43,212 bases of DNA from Lentzea indica (GTDB lineage: Bacteria > Actinomycetota > Actinomycetes > Mycobacteriales > Pseudonocardiaceae): assembly GCF_012184385.1 (NCBI RefSeq), contig NZ_VSRL01000053.1, positions 1-43,212 on the forward strand. The letters run 5' to 3'. A program made the position numbers and the translations under genes. Under the pieces are notes generated by a model. That model was not told the DNA's origin, searched no databases, and was given only the letters and a program-made list of their open reading frames with translations. Shown here in pieces: positions 32,453 through 40,912 of this stretch (the stretch's first letter is position 1; every line of letters starts with the position of its first letter).

Positions 32453-33245
32453 TCAAGCGGCGAGGCGGCTGCGGAGCGTGCCACGCGTGGCCACCTCCGC
32501 GAAGTACGCCTCGCGTTTGCGCGCGGCCCGGCCGGACGGTGGCTCGGCCACCAGGTCACGATCGAGCTGCGCGTTGACGCCGTCACGGAGCAGCGCGAGC
32601 GCCTCGCCGGATGTGCGACACCCGGGACTCGCCCACACCCAGTTCCGCCGCGATGTCGGCCATCGAGCGCTCCTGGAGGAAGTACCTGACGATGACGGTG
32701 CGCAGGTTGCCGGGCAGGGCGTCGATCGCATCCCGCAGGTAACCGCGTCGCTCACGCAGCAGCAACACGTCCTCGGGACCGGGAGCCCGCTCGCGGACGA
32801 GGAGGTCCGCGGTCTCCGGGGTGATGCCCTGCAGGCTGATCGGCGCCGCCCGCAGCACGTCGTGGTGCCACGCGGCCACCTCACGCTCGGACACCCCGAG
32901 CAGCTGTCCGAGCTCGACCGGGGTGGGCATGCGGCCGAGGGTCGCCACCAGGTCGTCCTGGGCGGTCTGGAGATCGCGGGCCCTGGTCCGCACAGAGCGG
33001 CTCGCCCAGTCGAGACCGCGCAGGTGGTCGATCAGCGCGCCGCGGACCCGGACGCACGCGACCTGTGTGAACGGCCCGTCACCCCGGTAGTTCCGCGCGC
33101 AGGCGACCAGCGCGGTCAGCCCGGCCGACAGCAGATCTTCCCGGTCGACGTGTGCGGGCAGCCTGCGGGCCAGGTGCTGAACTTCGCGGTCCACCAGTGA
33201 GAGGTGACGACGCACAAGTTCCTCGACTTCGCTGATCACTGCCAT
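32453..33245 (-). pseudogene. WhiG/FliA-like sigma factor, frameshifted in region 4
   Basis: From the ATG at 33245 the minus strand encodes region 2 (DLLSAGLTALVACARNYRGD, FTQVACVRVRGALIDHLRGL, DWASRSVRTRARDLQ), region 3 (MPTPVELGQLLGVSEREVAA) and region 4 with the HTH MADIAAELGVGESRVSHIR. The DW-x-x-RSVR motif and the order match the FliA/WhiG group used for motility or sporulation. Just after SHIR, near 32610, the frame breaks and stops early; the next frame continues with GEALALLRDGVNAQLDRDLV to a stop at 32453. Two extra bases would give the family's usual RAEALALLRDG. The DNA-reading HTH is before the break, so a shortened protein could still bind a -35 element. No anti-sigma gene is adjacent. 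Confidence 0.75.
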
Positions 33246-33828
33246 GGGGGGAGTCTTCGAGCGTTCGGTGAGCACAGCGGTTTCCGCTCGGGTGCAGAAC
33301 GGTTGTAGGCATCCGGGCGCGCTCACGCGAAAGCGGCCGGCGGCGGGGGCGGTCTGGGTGACTCCGATGTGGAGCGGGGTGCTGAGCGAAGGCGGCCGAG
33401 GTGATGGAGAGACACGGCTCTCCCACCACCGGGCCGGGCGAGCATCACTCTCGTCCCTCCCCCGCTTCCGCACAGGACGCCAGCAACCAGAGAAACGCCT
33501 TGCCGAACGGCGCCGGCACGGGGACAAGTCCGCCCGAGGCGGCCGGTCCAGTTCGCCGGGATCCCGCGCCGACGACGTTCTCGGGCGGGCCGGCGGGTTT
33601 CGACGACGTGGCGTGACTCATACCGCAAATGCGGGATTCCTCATCGGAGAAACAGCCACTTTTCCAGCTCATTACGCGTGCCCCCGGGGGATTCCGTTCA
33701 TGCGATTAGGTGAGTTTTTCTGCCTGGTGCCGGTCTGGACCGCGAAGTAGCATCCGAATCAGGCCGGCTGACCTTTTGCAGGTCGTCAGTGGCCCTCGTG
33801 CAGCTCGAACGACGATGAGAGGCTAGCC
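33246..33828. other. 583-bp region without a convincing gene, upstream of surface-protein locus
   Basis: This gap between the divergent sigma-factor gene and the surface-protein locus holds only weak frames. One plus-strand frame at 33401-33616 (71 aa, proline- and serine-rich) has a coding-like start but no recognisable domain. From about 33640 to 33730 the DNA is clearly less GC-rich than its surroundings, and a perfect CCCCCGGGGG palindrome lies near 33682-33691. The promoter of the surface locus and that of the sigma gene must both lie here. I could not assign a riboswitch or a clear -35/-10 pair. Confidence 0.45.
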
Positions 33829-34395
33829 ATGCAATCCGGTACCGGTTTTGAGATTCGAACTATATTCGGTGCATTGGTCGTGGCGACGGCCATGGCGGTG
33901 ATCACCGCCGGTCCGGCCGGCGCCGTCGACGACACCACCACGACGACTTTCACCGTCTCAGCGGGCGCACTGGGAATCAACGCACCCGCGACGGCACCGC
34001 TCGGCACAGGGGCAGCGGGAGGCACGATCACGGCGCAGATGGGAAACGTGGTCGTCACCGACGCGCGGGCCCAGCTGGCCCCCACCTGGGCAGCCACGGT
34101 CGCCTCCGGCGACTTCACCACCGGCACCGCGACAACTGATGAGACGATCGCCAACGACCTCGTGGGCTACTGGTCAGGACCCGCGATCTCGCCGTCGGGC
34201 TCCGGCGCGACGTTCGTGCCGGGACAGCCCACGGCCGGTGACGTGGTGACATTGGCCGCGTCCCGGCCGGCGTTCTCCCTCACCGCCGGAGTCGGAAACA
34301 ACTCGGTGACCTGGAATCCGACGCTGATCGTCAACGTCCCGGCGGCCGCGGTCGCGGGCGGATACACCGGAACGGTGACGCATTCGGTGGTGTGA
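33829..34395 (+). CDS. Secreted WxL-like beta-domain protein 1
   Basis: 188 aa. A Sec signal peptide (TIFGALVVATAMAVITAGPA, cleavage near residue 32) leads to a Thr-rich stretch and one beta-rich domain. Landmarks shared with the three related proteins of this locus are: the start FTVSAGALGINAP; GNVVVTDARAQLAPTWAATV, the first W-x-x motif after V-T-D-x-R; YWSGPA; and the end TWNPTLIVNVP then GGYTGTVTHSVV, directly followed by the stop. In Firmicute WxL domains the corresponding elements are V-x-D-x-RG...W-x-L and a C-terminal Y-x-x-T-L-x-W-x-L. The similarity is in order and pattern, not identity. It should be surface-bound through the DUF916-like partner encoded next, whose coding start overlaps its stop if the frame is corrected. 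Confidence 0.75.
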   Translation: MQSGTGFEIRTIFGALVVATAMAVITAGPAGAVDDTTTTTFTVSAGALGINAPATAPLGTGAAGGTITAQMGNVVVTDARAQLAPTWAATVASGDFTTGTATTDETIANDLVGYWSGPAISPSGSGATFVPGQPTAGDVVTLAASRPAFSLTAGVGNNSVTWNPTLIVNVPAAAVAGGYTGTVTHSVV

Positions 34396-34414
34396 CCGGG
34401 CTGCTCGGCTGTTC

Positions 34415-35407
34415 GTGGTGCTGGTGGTCGCCGCGCTCGTGCAGAGTGCGGCGACCACCGGGTGTTGGTCCGCGACACCGGCCGGGACGCCCGGCGACGG
34501 GATCGGTATCAAACTGCTCGACGCCCCGACCAACAGGCGAGACGACCCCAGGGCCAAGACGTACATCATCGACTTCCTCCCACCCAACTCCGTGATCAGG
34601 AGAAGGGTGGAGATCCGGAACACCTCGGACGAGGCGAAGTCCGTCGACGTCTACGCAGGCGCTGCCGACATCCAGGACGCCAAGTTCATCGTCGGCGCCG
34701 ATCGCACGCCCAACGAGTTGTCCACCTGGGTTTCTTTCGACCGCACCCATTTCGACGTGCCCGCCCGCAGCACGACCACGGTGCTGGCGACGATCACCGT
34801 TCCCGCGCAGGCGACCGGTGGCGAGCAGTACGCCGCCATCTGGGCGCAGGTCGCCGCGCCGCCCAGTGGCCCGGGGATGGTCCGCATGGTCAACAGGGTC
34901 GGCGTCCGGATCTACCTCAGCGTCGGCCCCGGCGGCGAACCCAGGTCGGACTTCGAGATCGAGAACCTGACCCCGGCGCGCACTGCCGACGGACGGCCCG
35001 AGGTCCTCGCGCAGGTGCACAACACCGGCGGGCGAGCGGTGGACGTGAGCGGTTCGCTGACGCTCTCGGACGGGCCGGGAGGGCTGCGCGCAGGCCCGTT
35101 CCAGGTGTCCGCCGGCAAGACGATCGAGCCGGGAGGCAGGGCGCAGGTCTCGGTCCTGCTTGACCAGAAACTGCCGGTCGGCCCCTGGAAGGCGGAGCTG
35201 AGCCTGGCGAGCGGCCTGATCAACCGGACCGCGACCGCTGTGATCACCTTTCCCAGTTCGCCCGGTGTCGGCGAGCCGGTCGTGCCGCAGTCACCCTATT
35301 TCACCGGGGTACTGGTGGGACTGCTCGCCGTGGCGTGCACGGCATTGGGCTGGATCGGCATTCGTTCGTGGCGGCGCCGGCGTGCGGATCTCCGGACTGA
35401 GTGGTAA
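34415..35407 (+). CDS. DUF916-like (WxIP) membrane-anchored surface protein A
   Basis: 330 aa as read from the GTG at 34415. The chain has a hydrophobic N-terminus (signal peptide), a first beta sandwich of DUF916 type with GIGIKLLDAPTNRRDDPRAK, YIIDFLPPNSVIRRRVEIRN and LSTWVSFDRTHFDVPARSTT, the junction NRVGVRIYLSVGPGGEP, a second Ig-like domain (VHNTGGRAVDVSGSLTLSDG), and a C-terminal TM helix (GVLVGLLAVACTALGWIGI) followed by SWRRRRADLR. This is the layout of WxL-interacting proteins (DUF916 plus a second domain plus TM anchor). The GTG at 34415 gives a signal peptide without basic residues. A GTG at 34392, overlapping the previous stop (GTGA), would give MTRAARLF plus this sequence if one base were restored. 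The paralogue at 41478 has the same anomaly. Confidence 0.78.
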   Translation: MVLVVAALVQSAATTGCWSATPAGTPGDGIGIKLLDAPTNRRDDPRAKTYIIDFLPPNSVIRRRVEIRNTSDEAKSVDVYAGAADIQDAKFIVGADRTPNELSTWVSFDRTHFDVPARSTTTVLATITVPAQATGGEQYAAIWAQVAAPPSGPGMVRMVNRVGVRIYLSVGPGGEPRSDFEIENLTPARTADGRPEVLAQVHNTGGRAVDVSGSLTLSDGPGGLRAGPFQVSAGKTIEPGGRAQVSVLLDQKLPVGPWKAELSLASGLINRTATAVITFPSSPGVGEPVVPQSPYFTGVLVGLLAVACTALGWIGIRSWRRRRADLRTEW

Positions 35408-35598
35408 CCGGCAGGAAAGCGCTGTGGCTGTTCCCCGATCATTCTGATTACGGGAAAAACCGGAAGATCACACCTTGTGGTGGTTGGCGCGATGGGGCAA
35501 TGCACCAGGGGCGTGCAGAACCAAATACTTGCCTTTGCGCGAGCGGAGCGCGGTCGCCAACGGATCGCGTCGTTCCTGACGAGTTGGGGTGATGGACG

Positions 35599-38500
35599 GT
35601 GAAGCGGCGGGTTTTGGCCAGGCTGGTGGTCACAGTCTTGCTGACGACCTTGATGCCGCTCGTCTTTCCCGGGATGGCCACGGCATCGAACCCACTCGCG
35701 ATCACCAGCGCGAACCAGGCCACATTCGCCGTGGGACGGCCGGCCACCTTCACGCTCACCGCGACTCGTTCGCTGAAGCCCGTTCTCACCGCAGCCGGCG
35801 CATTGCCCGATGGCATCCGGTTCGTCGACAACCGCGACGGGACGGCCACGCTGTCCGGAACACCCAGAACCATGGGCGCGTACCCCCTGACCATCAGTGC
35901 CCGCGACACCGCCGACCGAACCGTCGAGCAGAGACTCCTCCTCAGCGTCGGGGAGGGCTGGTACAACGCCAGCTGGCAGCGCCGCAAGCCGATCACGATC
36001 GACCGCACCAAGGTCGGCTCGGCGCTGACCAACTACCCCGTGAAAATCATGAGGACCACCGACTCGGACCTGGCCAGCAGGGCGCAGTCGAACGGCAACG
36101 ACATCCTGTTCACCAACTCGGACGGCACCACCAAGCTCAACCACCAGCTCCAGTCGTACACGTCGGCAACCGGTGCGCTGGTCGCGTGGGTGCAGGTGCC
36201 CGCGTTGTCCAGCACAGCCGACACGACGCTGTACATGTACTACGGCAACAGTTCGGCCTCCAGCCAGCAGAACGCCAGCGCGGTGTGGGACTCCACCAAC
36301 ACCTCCGTCTGGCACCTGACCGAACCCGTCAGCACGACCACCGGCAACTTCAAGGACTCCACCAGCAACGTCAACCACGCCACGTACCAGGGCTCACCGG
36401 GCCTGGCCACGAACTCCGACGGCGGCCTCACCTTCAACGGCACGTCCAACTACCTGTCGACCACGACTCAGCAGACCAACCCGCAGGTCTTCAGCGTCGA
36501 GGCGTGGGTCAAGACCTCCACCGCATCGGGTAAACCGATCGTCAGCTACGAGGGGCTGCAGACAGGTACCGCGACCAGCCTGTACGACAGGAACCTCAAC
36601 ATCGGAACCGACGGACGCGCCCACTTCGCCGTGTGGGACGGTTCCGTCGCCCGCCAGGTGCCGGGAGGCACCAACCTGGCCGACGGCAACTGGCACTTCC
36701 TCGTCGGCACGTACAGCAACGTCAGTGACACCCTCAGCCTGTACGTGGACGGCGCCCTGGCCGGCACCGCCGCCAGCCTCGCGGCCGAGATCAGCAACGG
36801 GTGGTGGCGCATCGGCAGCTACCACGCGTCCGACAACACCTTCGGCGTCAACGGATACTTTCCAGGCACCATCGACGAAGTCCGCGTCGCCAACGTCGTG
36901 CGCTCCGCCGGTTGGGTGACCACGAACTTCAACAACCAGAACAGCCCGTCGACGTTCGCAACGCTCGGCACCGAGCAGACGCTCACCGCACCGGCGATCA
37001 CAAGTGCGAGCAGCACCACCTTCACCGAGAGTTCGGCCGGCTCGTTCACCGTCACCACGACCGGCGCGCCGACGCCGACACTCAGCCAGACCGGCTCGTT
37101 GCCCACCGGCGTGACCTTTGTGGACAACGGCAACGGAACGGCCACCCTGTCAGGAACACCCACCAGCGCGGGTACGTACCCGCTGACCATCACCGCCGCC
37201 AACGGGGTCAGTCCCAATGCCACGCAGAACTTCACCTTGACCGTCGGAGCGGCCTGGTACAACACGGGCTGGCTGTACCGCAAGGCGATCACGATCGACC
37301 ACACGAAGGTTCCGGCCAACACGACGAACTTCACGGTCCTGGTCAGCAGAACCGACTCCGACCTCGCCGCACGGGCCCACTCCACCGGGCGCGACATCCT
37401 GTTCACCGACTCGGACAAGGTCACCAAGCTCGGCCACGAGATCGAGTCCTACACCTCGGCGTCCGGAATCCTGGTCGCCTGGGTACAGGTCCCCTCCTTG
37501 TCCAGCACGGTCAGCAAGACCATCTACATGTACTACGGAAACGCCACCGCCGGCGACCAGCAGAACGCCAGCGGCACGTGGCGCTCGGAGTACAAGGGGG
37601 TCTGGCACCTGTCGCAGAGCCCGACCGCCACCGCCCCGCAGTTCAAGGACTCGACCAGCAACGCCAACCACGGCACCGCGCAGGGCTCGATCCCCTCCGG
37701 CGCCCAGGCCGCCGGCAAGGTCAACGGCAGCATCACCCTGGACGGCAGCAACGACTACGTCTCGACCGCCGTCCAGCAGACCAACCCGCAGGCGTTCACG
37801 ATCGAGGCCTGGGTGAAAACCAGTTCCGCCTCCGGCAGGGCCGTCGTCAACTTCGAGGACATCCAGACCGGCAGCGCCAGCACTCCCAACTACGACCGCG
37901 CTATCTACGTGGGCACCGACGGCAGGCCCCGCTTCGTCCTGTGGGACGGCTCGCAGGCACGTATCGCCGCGGGTGCCAGCACCATCGTGGACGGCCAGTG
38001 GCACCATCTCGCAGGCACCTACAACGGCACGACGATGAACTTCTACGTGGACGGCACGGCCGTCACGCCGGTCACCAGCTCCTCGGCTCAGGTGTTCAAC
38101 GGCTACTGGCGCTTCGGCAGCTACCACGTGGAGCCCTACATCAACGCCATCGACGGCCACTTCTCCGGCAGCATCGACGAGATCCGGGTGTCCAACACGG
38201 CCTGGTCAGCGACGACCATCACCACCAGGTACAACAACCAGAGCTCGCCGTCCACGTTCCTCTCGCTGGCCGGTGAGCAGGCGTACTCCGCCGCACCGAC
38301 GATCACGAGTGCGAGCAGCACCACCTTCTCCTCGACCCTGCCGGGCTCCTTCACCGTCACCACGACCGGCAGCCCTACGCCGTCCCTCAGCGTGACCGGC
38401 GCTCTGCCCAGCGGCGTGACCTTCGTGGACAACGGCAACGGAACAGCCACCCTGGCCGGGACGCCCGCATCGACTGCCACGGGTACGTACCCGCTGACCA

Positions 38501-40290
38501 TCACCGCCGCCAACGGGGTCAGTCCCAACGCCACCCAGAGCTTCACCCTCACGGTCGTGTCGGGGTGGTACAACTCCGGCTGGCGCTACCGCAAGGCGAT
38601 CACGATCGACCGCACCAAGGTCGGCGCAAGTCTGACGAACTTCCCGTTCCTGGTCAGCAGAACCGACTCCGACCTCGCCGCACGCGCCCAGTCCAGCGGT
38701 AACGACATCCTGTTCACCAGCTCCGACGGCGTCACGAAGATCAACCACCAGATCGAGACCTACACGTCGGGCACCGGCACGCTCGTGGGCTGGGTCAAGG
38801 TGCCCAGCCTGTCCACCACCGCGGACACGGTCATCTACATGTACTACGGCAACGCCTCGGCGGGCGACCAGCAGACCGCCGGCGCGGTCTGGGACTCCGG
38901 CTTCACCGGTGTCTGGCACCTGTCCGAGGGGCCCACGAGCACAGTCCCGCAGTTCAAGGACTCGACCGGCAACGCCAACCACGGCACCGCGCAGGGTTCG
39001 ATCCCCTCCGGCGCCCAGGTCGCCGGCAAGGTCGACGGCAGCATCACCCTCGACGGCACCAACGACTACATCTCGACCACGAACCAGGCGACCGTGCCCA
39101 ACACCGTCACGGTCGAGGCGTGGTTCAAGACCTCGACGGCGTCCGGAAAGAAGATCGTCGGCTACGCCAGCGACCAGACGGGCACCACAGAGGCGAACTA
39201 CGACCGGATGCTCTGGGTCGGGACCGATGGCAAGCTGCGCTTCGGCGTGTACGACGGTGTCTTGCGAATAGGCGCCAGCGCCGGCACCGTCACCGACGGG
39301 GCGTGGCACCACGCGGTCGGCGTGTACGACAACGTCGCCCAAACCCTCACGCTGTACCTCGACGGAGCCGTCAGTTCCTCCGTCGCGACCGGCACCACGC
39401 CGCAGAGCTACACCGGTTGGTGGCGCATCGGTTCCTACATGATGTACGCAGGCTGGACGAACAGTGCGGCCGGTTACTTCCCTGGATCCGTCGACGAGGT
39501 CAGGGTCTCGACCACGGCGAGAAGCGCGGGCTGGATCACCACCGAGTACAACTCCCAGAGCTCGCCGTCCACCTTCTCCTCGACGGCCGGCGAGGTGGTC
39601 TACACCGAGGCGCCCGCGATCACGAGCGCGAACAGCACCAGCTTCACCGCTGGCTCGGCGGGCACCTTCACCGTCACCACGACCGGCACGCCGACACCAG
39701 CCATCAGCAAGAGCGGCGCATTGCCCACCGGAGTCACCTTCGTGGACAACGGCAACGGCACGGCAACCCTGTCGGGAACGCCCGCGGTCGCGGGCACCTA
39801 CCCGTTGACGATCACGGCCAGCAGTTCGACCACTCCCGACGCCACCCAGGCCTTCACCCTCACCGTCAACGGAGGCTCGCTGTCGATCACCTTGCCCAGC
39901 ACCGCGAATCTGGGCACAGGCGCACTCGGCAGCACGGTCAGCGGCGCACTCGGCTCCGTGCAGGTCATCGACAACCGTGGCAGCACCAGCGCGTCGTGGA
40001 CCGCCTCGGTGTCCTCCACCACCTTCACCAGTGCGGGAAAGACGGTTCCGCTCGCGAACCTGAGCTACTGGTCGGGACCGTCCACGGCGACCACCGGCAC
40101 CGGCACCTTCACCCCGGGACAAAGCAACTCCGGAGCCGCGCAGGACCTCACGGCGTCTCGCACCTGCTTCACGCTGGCAGGAGGCAACGGCATCAACCAA
40201 ACCACGTGGAACCCGACACTCATCGTCACGGTGCCGATAACTCTGGTCCCCGGCACCTACAGCGGAACAGTCACGCACTCCGTCGTTTAG
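35599..40290 (+). CDS. Giant modular adhesin: (Ig-like + DUF2341 + LamG) x3, Ig-like, WxL-like
   Basis: 1563 aa from a GTG at 35599. The signal peptide is VKRRVLARLVVTVLLTTLMP, ending near ATASN. Four putative-Ig modules (ITSA...FVDNGNGTATLSGTP...YPLTIT) lie near residues 33-116, 463-549, 898-987 and 1337-1422. Three DUF2341 modules (WYN-x-x-W-x-x-RK-x-ITID...MYYGN) lie near 117-241, 550-667 and 988-1106. Three LamG/concanavalin-like modules (FSVEAWVKTSTASGKPIVSY; FPGTIDEVRVANVV) lie near 242-462, 668-897 and 1107-1336. The final 140 residues are the WxL-like domain: VQVIDNRGSTSASWTASV, NLSYWSGP, TTWNPTLIVTV, ending YSGTVTHSVV at the stop. There is no LPXTG motif or TM helix. LamG/DUF2341 pairs are usually glycan-binding, so this is a probable cell-surface adhesin held non-covalently. 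Confidence 0.88.
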   Translation: MKRRVLARLVVTVLLTTLMPLVFPGMATASNPLAITSANQATFAVGRPATFTLTATRSLKPVLTAAGALPDGIRFVDNRDGTATLSGTPRTMGAYPLTISARDTADRTVEQRLLLSVGEGWYNASWQRRKPITIDRTKVGSALTNYPVKIMRTTDSDLASRAQSNGNDILFTNSDGTTKLNHQLQSYTSATGALVAWVQVPALSSTADTTLYMYYGNSSASSQQNASAVWDSTNTSVWHLTEPVSTTTGNFKDSTSNVNHATYQGSPGLATNSDGGLTFNGTSNYLSTTTQQTNPQVFSVEAWVKTSTASGKPIVSYEGLQTGTATSLYDRNLNIGTDGRAHFAVWDGSVARQVPGGTNLADGNWHFLVGTYSNVSDTLSLYVDGALAGTAASLAAEISNGWWRIGSYHASDNTFGVNGYFPGTIDEVRVANVVRSAGWVTTNFNNQNSPSTFATLGTEQTLTAPAITSASSTTFTESSAGSFTVTTTGAPTPTLSQTGSLPTGVTFVDNGNGTATLSGTPTSAGTYPLTITAANGVSPNATQNFTLTVGAAWYNTGWLYRKAITIDHTKVPANTTNFTVLVSRTDSDLAARAHSTGRDILFTDSDKVTKLGHEIESYTSASGILVAWVQVPSLSSTVSKTIYMYYGNATAGDQQNASGTWRSEYKGVWHLSQSPTATAPQFKDSTSNANHGTAQGSIPSGAQAAGKVNGSITLDGSNDYVSTAVQQTNPQAFTIEAWVKTSSASGRAVVNFEDIQTGSASTPNYDRAIYVGTDGRPRFVLWDGSQARIAAGASTIVDGQWHHLAGTYNGTTMNFYVDGTAVTPVTSSSAQVFNGYWRFGSYHVEPYINAIDGHFSGSIDEIRVSNTAWSATTITTRYNNQSSPSTFLSLAGEQAYSAAPTITSASSTTFSSTLPGSFTVTTTGSPTPSLSVTGALPSGVTFVDNGNGTATLAGTPASTATGTYPLTITAANGVSPNATQSFTLTVVSGWYNSGWRYRKAITIDRTKVGASLTNFPFLVSRTDSDLAARAQSSGNDILFTSSDGVTKINHQIETYTSGTGTLVGWVKVPSLSTTADTVIYMYYGNASAGDQQTAGAVWDSGFTGVWHLSEGPTSTVPQFKDSTGNANHGTAQGSIPSGAQVAGKVDGSITLDGTNDYISTTNQATVPNTVTVEAWFKTSTASGKKIVGYASDQTGTTEANYDRMLWVGTDGKLRFGVYDGVLRIGASAGTVTDGAWHHAVGVYDNVAQTLTLYLDGAVSSSVATGTTPQSYTGWWRIGSYMMYAGWTNSAAGYFPGSVDEVRVSTTARSAGWITTEYNSQSSPSTFSSTAGEVVYTEAPAITSANSTSFTAGSAGTFTVTTTGTPTPAISKSGALPTGVTFVDNGNGTATLSGTPAVAGTYPLTITASSSTTPDATQAFTLTVNGGSLSITLPSTANLGTGALGSTVSGALGSVQVIDNRGSTSASWTASVSSTTFTSAGKTVPLANLSYWSGPSTATTGTGTFTPGQSNSGAAQDLTASRTCFTLAGGNGINQTTWNPTLIVTVPITLVPGTYSGTVTHSVV
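35695..39605 (+). repeat. Three tandem ~1.3-kb coding repeats in the adhesin gene
   Basis: Units begin near 35695, 36986 and 38291, each coding for Ig-like, DUF2341 and LamG modules, with a fourth Ig-like copy at 39606. Long nucleotide stretches are nearly identical between units, for example around 37161-37240 and 38480-38560, and 37621-37760 and 38941-39060. Units 2 and 3 are most alike, unit 1 more diverged. Such repeats can expand or contract by recombination and can be mis-assembled from short reads. Confidence 0.85.
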
Positions 40291-40328
40291 GAAGCACCCA
40301 TCGACTTCGAATGAGCCAGGAGGGTGTT

Positions 40329-40877
40329 GTGTTCGGTAAACGAATCGGGTCGCTTGTGGCGGGAGCCGCCGCCGCTATTGCCGTCGGTACTGCTGTTCCG
40401 GCGAATGCGGTGGATTCCACCGTGACGTTCGCGACCACGGGCGGCACGCTTTCGGTCGTGGCGCCTGCTGCGGCGACGTTGACCGGTGGCAGCACCTCTC
40501 CGGGCGGGACGGTGAGTGGCCCGCTGGGAACCGTGACCGTCACCGATACTCGGGGTAATGCCGCCGGGTGGACGGCGAGCGTGTATTCGACGACAGGATT
40601 CACCGCCTCTGAAAGCACCGCGATCGCCAACAGCAGCGTCACCTACACACCGGGAGCGACCACGAGCACCAACTCGCCCGGTAGCCCGACCATCACCACG
40701 GGAAACGCCGGATCGCCGGGCGCCAACACCGGAGCCGCACTGACGGCATACACCTACGCCAACGCGACCGCCGGAGGCAACACGGTCGCCTGGAACCCCA
40801 CCATCGCGGTCGTCATCCCGTCCAACGCGATAGGAAACGCGACGTACTCCGGGACGATCAGCCACCAGGTGGTGTGA
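40329..40877 (+). CDS. Secreted WxL-like beta-domain protein 2
   Basis: 182 aa from the GTG at 40329, with AGGAGG six bases upstream; this strong site decides against the ATG at 40311. The signal peptide is FGKRIGSLVAGAAAAIAVGT, cleaved near PANA (residue 27). The mature part is a single domain with TTGGTLSVVAPAAATLTGG, LGTVTVTDTRGNAAGWTASV, a Gly/Ser/Thr-rich middle (PGATTSTNSPGSPTITTG) and the end AWNPTIAVVIP then ATYSGTISHQVV. The domain edges match protein 1 and the adhesin C-terminus, with a longer middle loop and a tyrosine-rich AYTYANATAGG. It is soluble apart from the shared surface domain and has no binding module. It could cap or seed the surface layer, or compete for the DUF916-like anchors (inference). 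Confidence 0.75.
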   Translation: MFGKRIGSLVAGAAAAIAVGTAVPANAVDSTVTFATTGGTLSVVAPAAATLTGGSTSPGGTVSGPLGTVTVTDTRGNAAGWTASVYSTTGFTASESTAIANSSVTYTPGATTSTNSPGSPTITTGNAGSPGANTGAALTAYTYANATAGGNTVAWNPTIAVVIPSNAIGNATYSGTISHQVV

Positions 40878-40912
40878 CCGTTGCGTCAGGCGCTGTTGAG
40901 AAAGGGGAAGTC

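Noticed and set aside
33401..33616. 71-aa proline-rich plus-strand frame as a gene
   Set aside because: No domain, no clear conservation signal and low-complexity composition; mentioned only in the intergenic entry.
35695..39605. CRISPR-like or short tandem repeat array
   Set aside because: The repeats are 1.3-kb protein-coding modules in one open frame, not short spaced repeats.
38206..40278. 690-aa minus-strand frame opposite the adhesin
   Set aside because: Arg/Gly/Val-rich shadow sequence repeating with the adhesin units; no signal peptide or domain.
35599..40290. Sortase-anchored adhesin
   Set aside because: There is no LPXTG-type motif, TM helix or basic tail at the C-terminus; the chain ends in the WxL-like domain.
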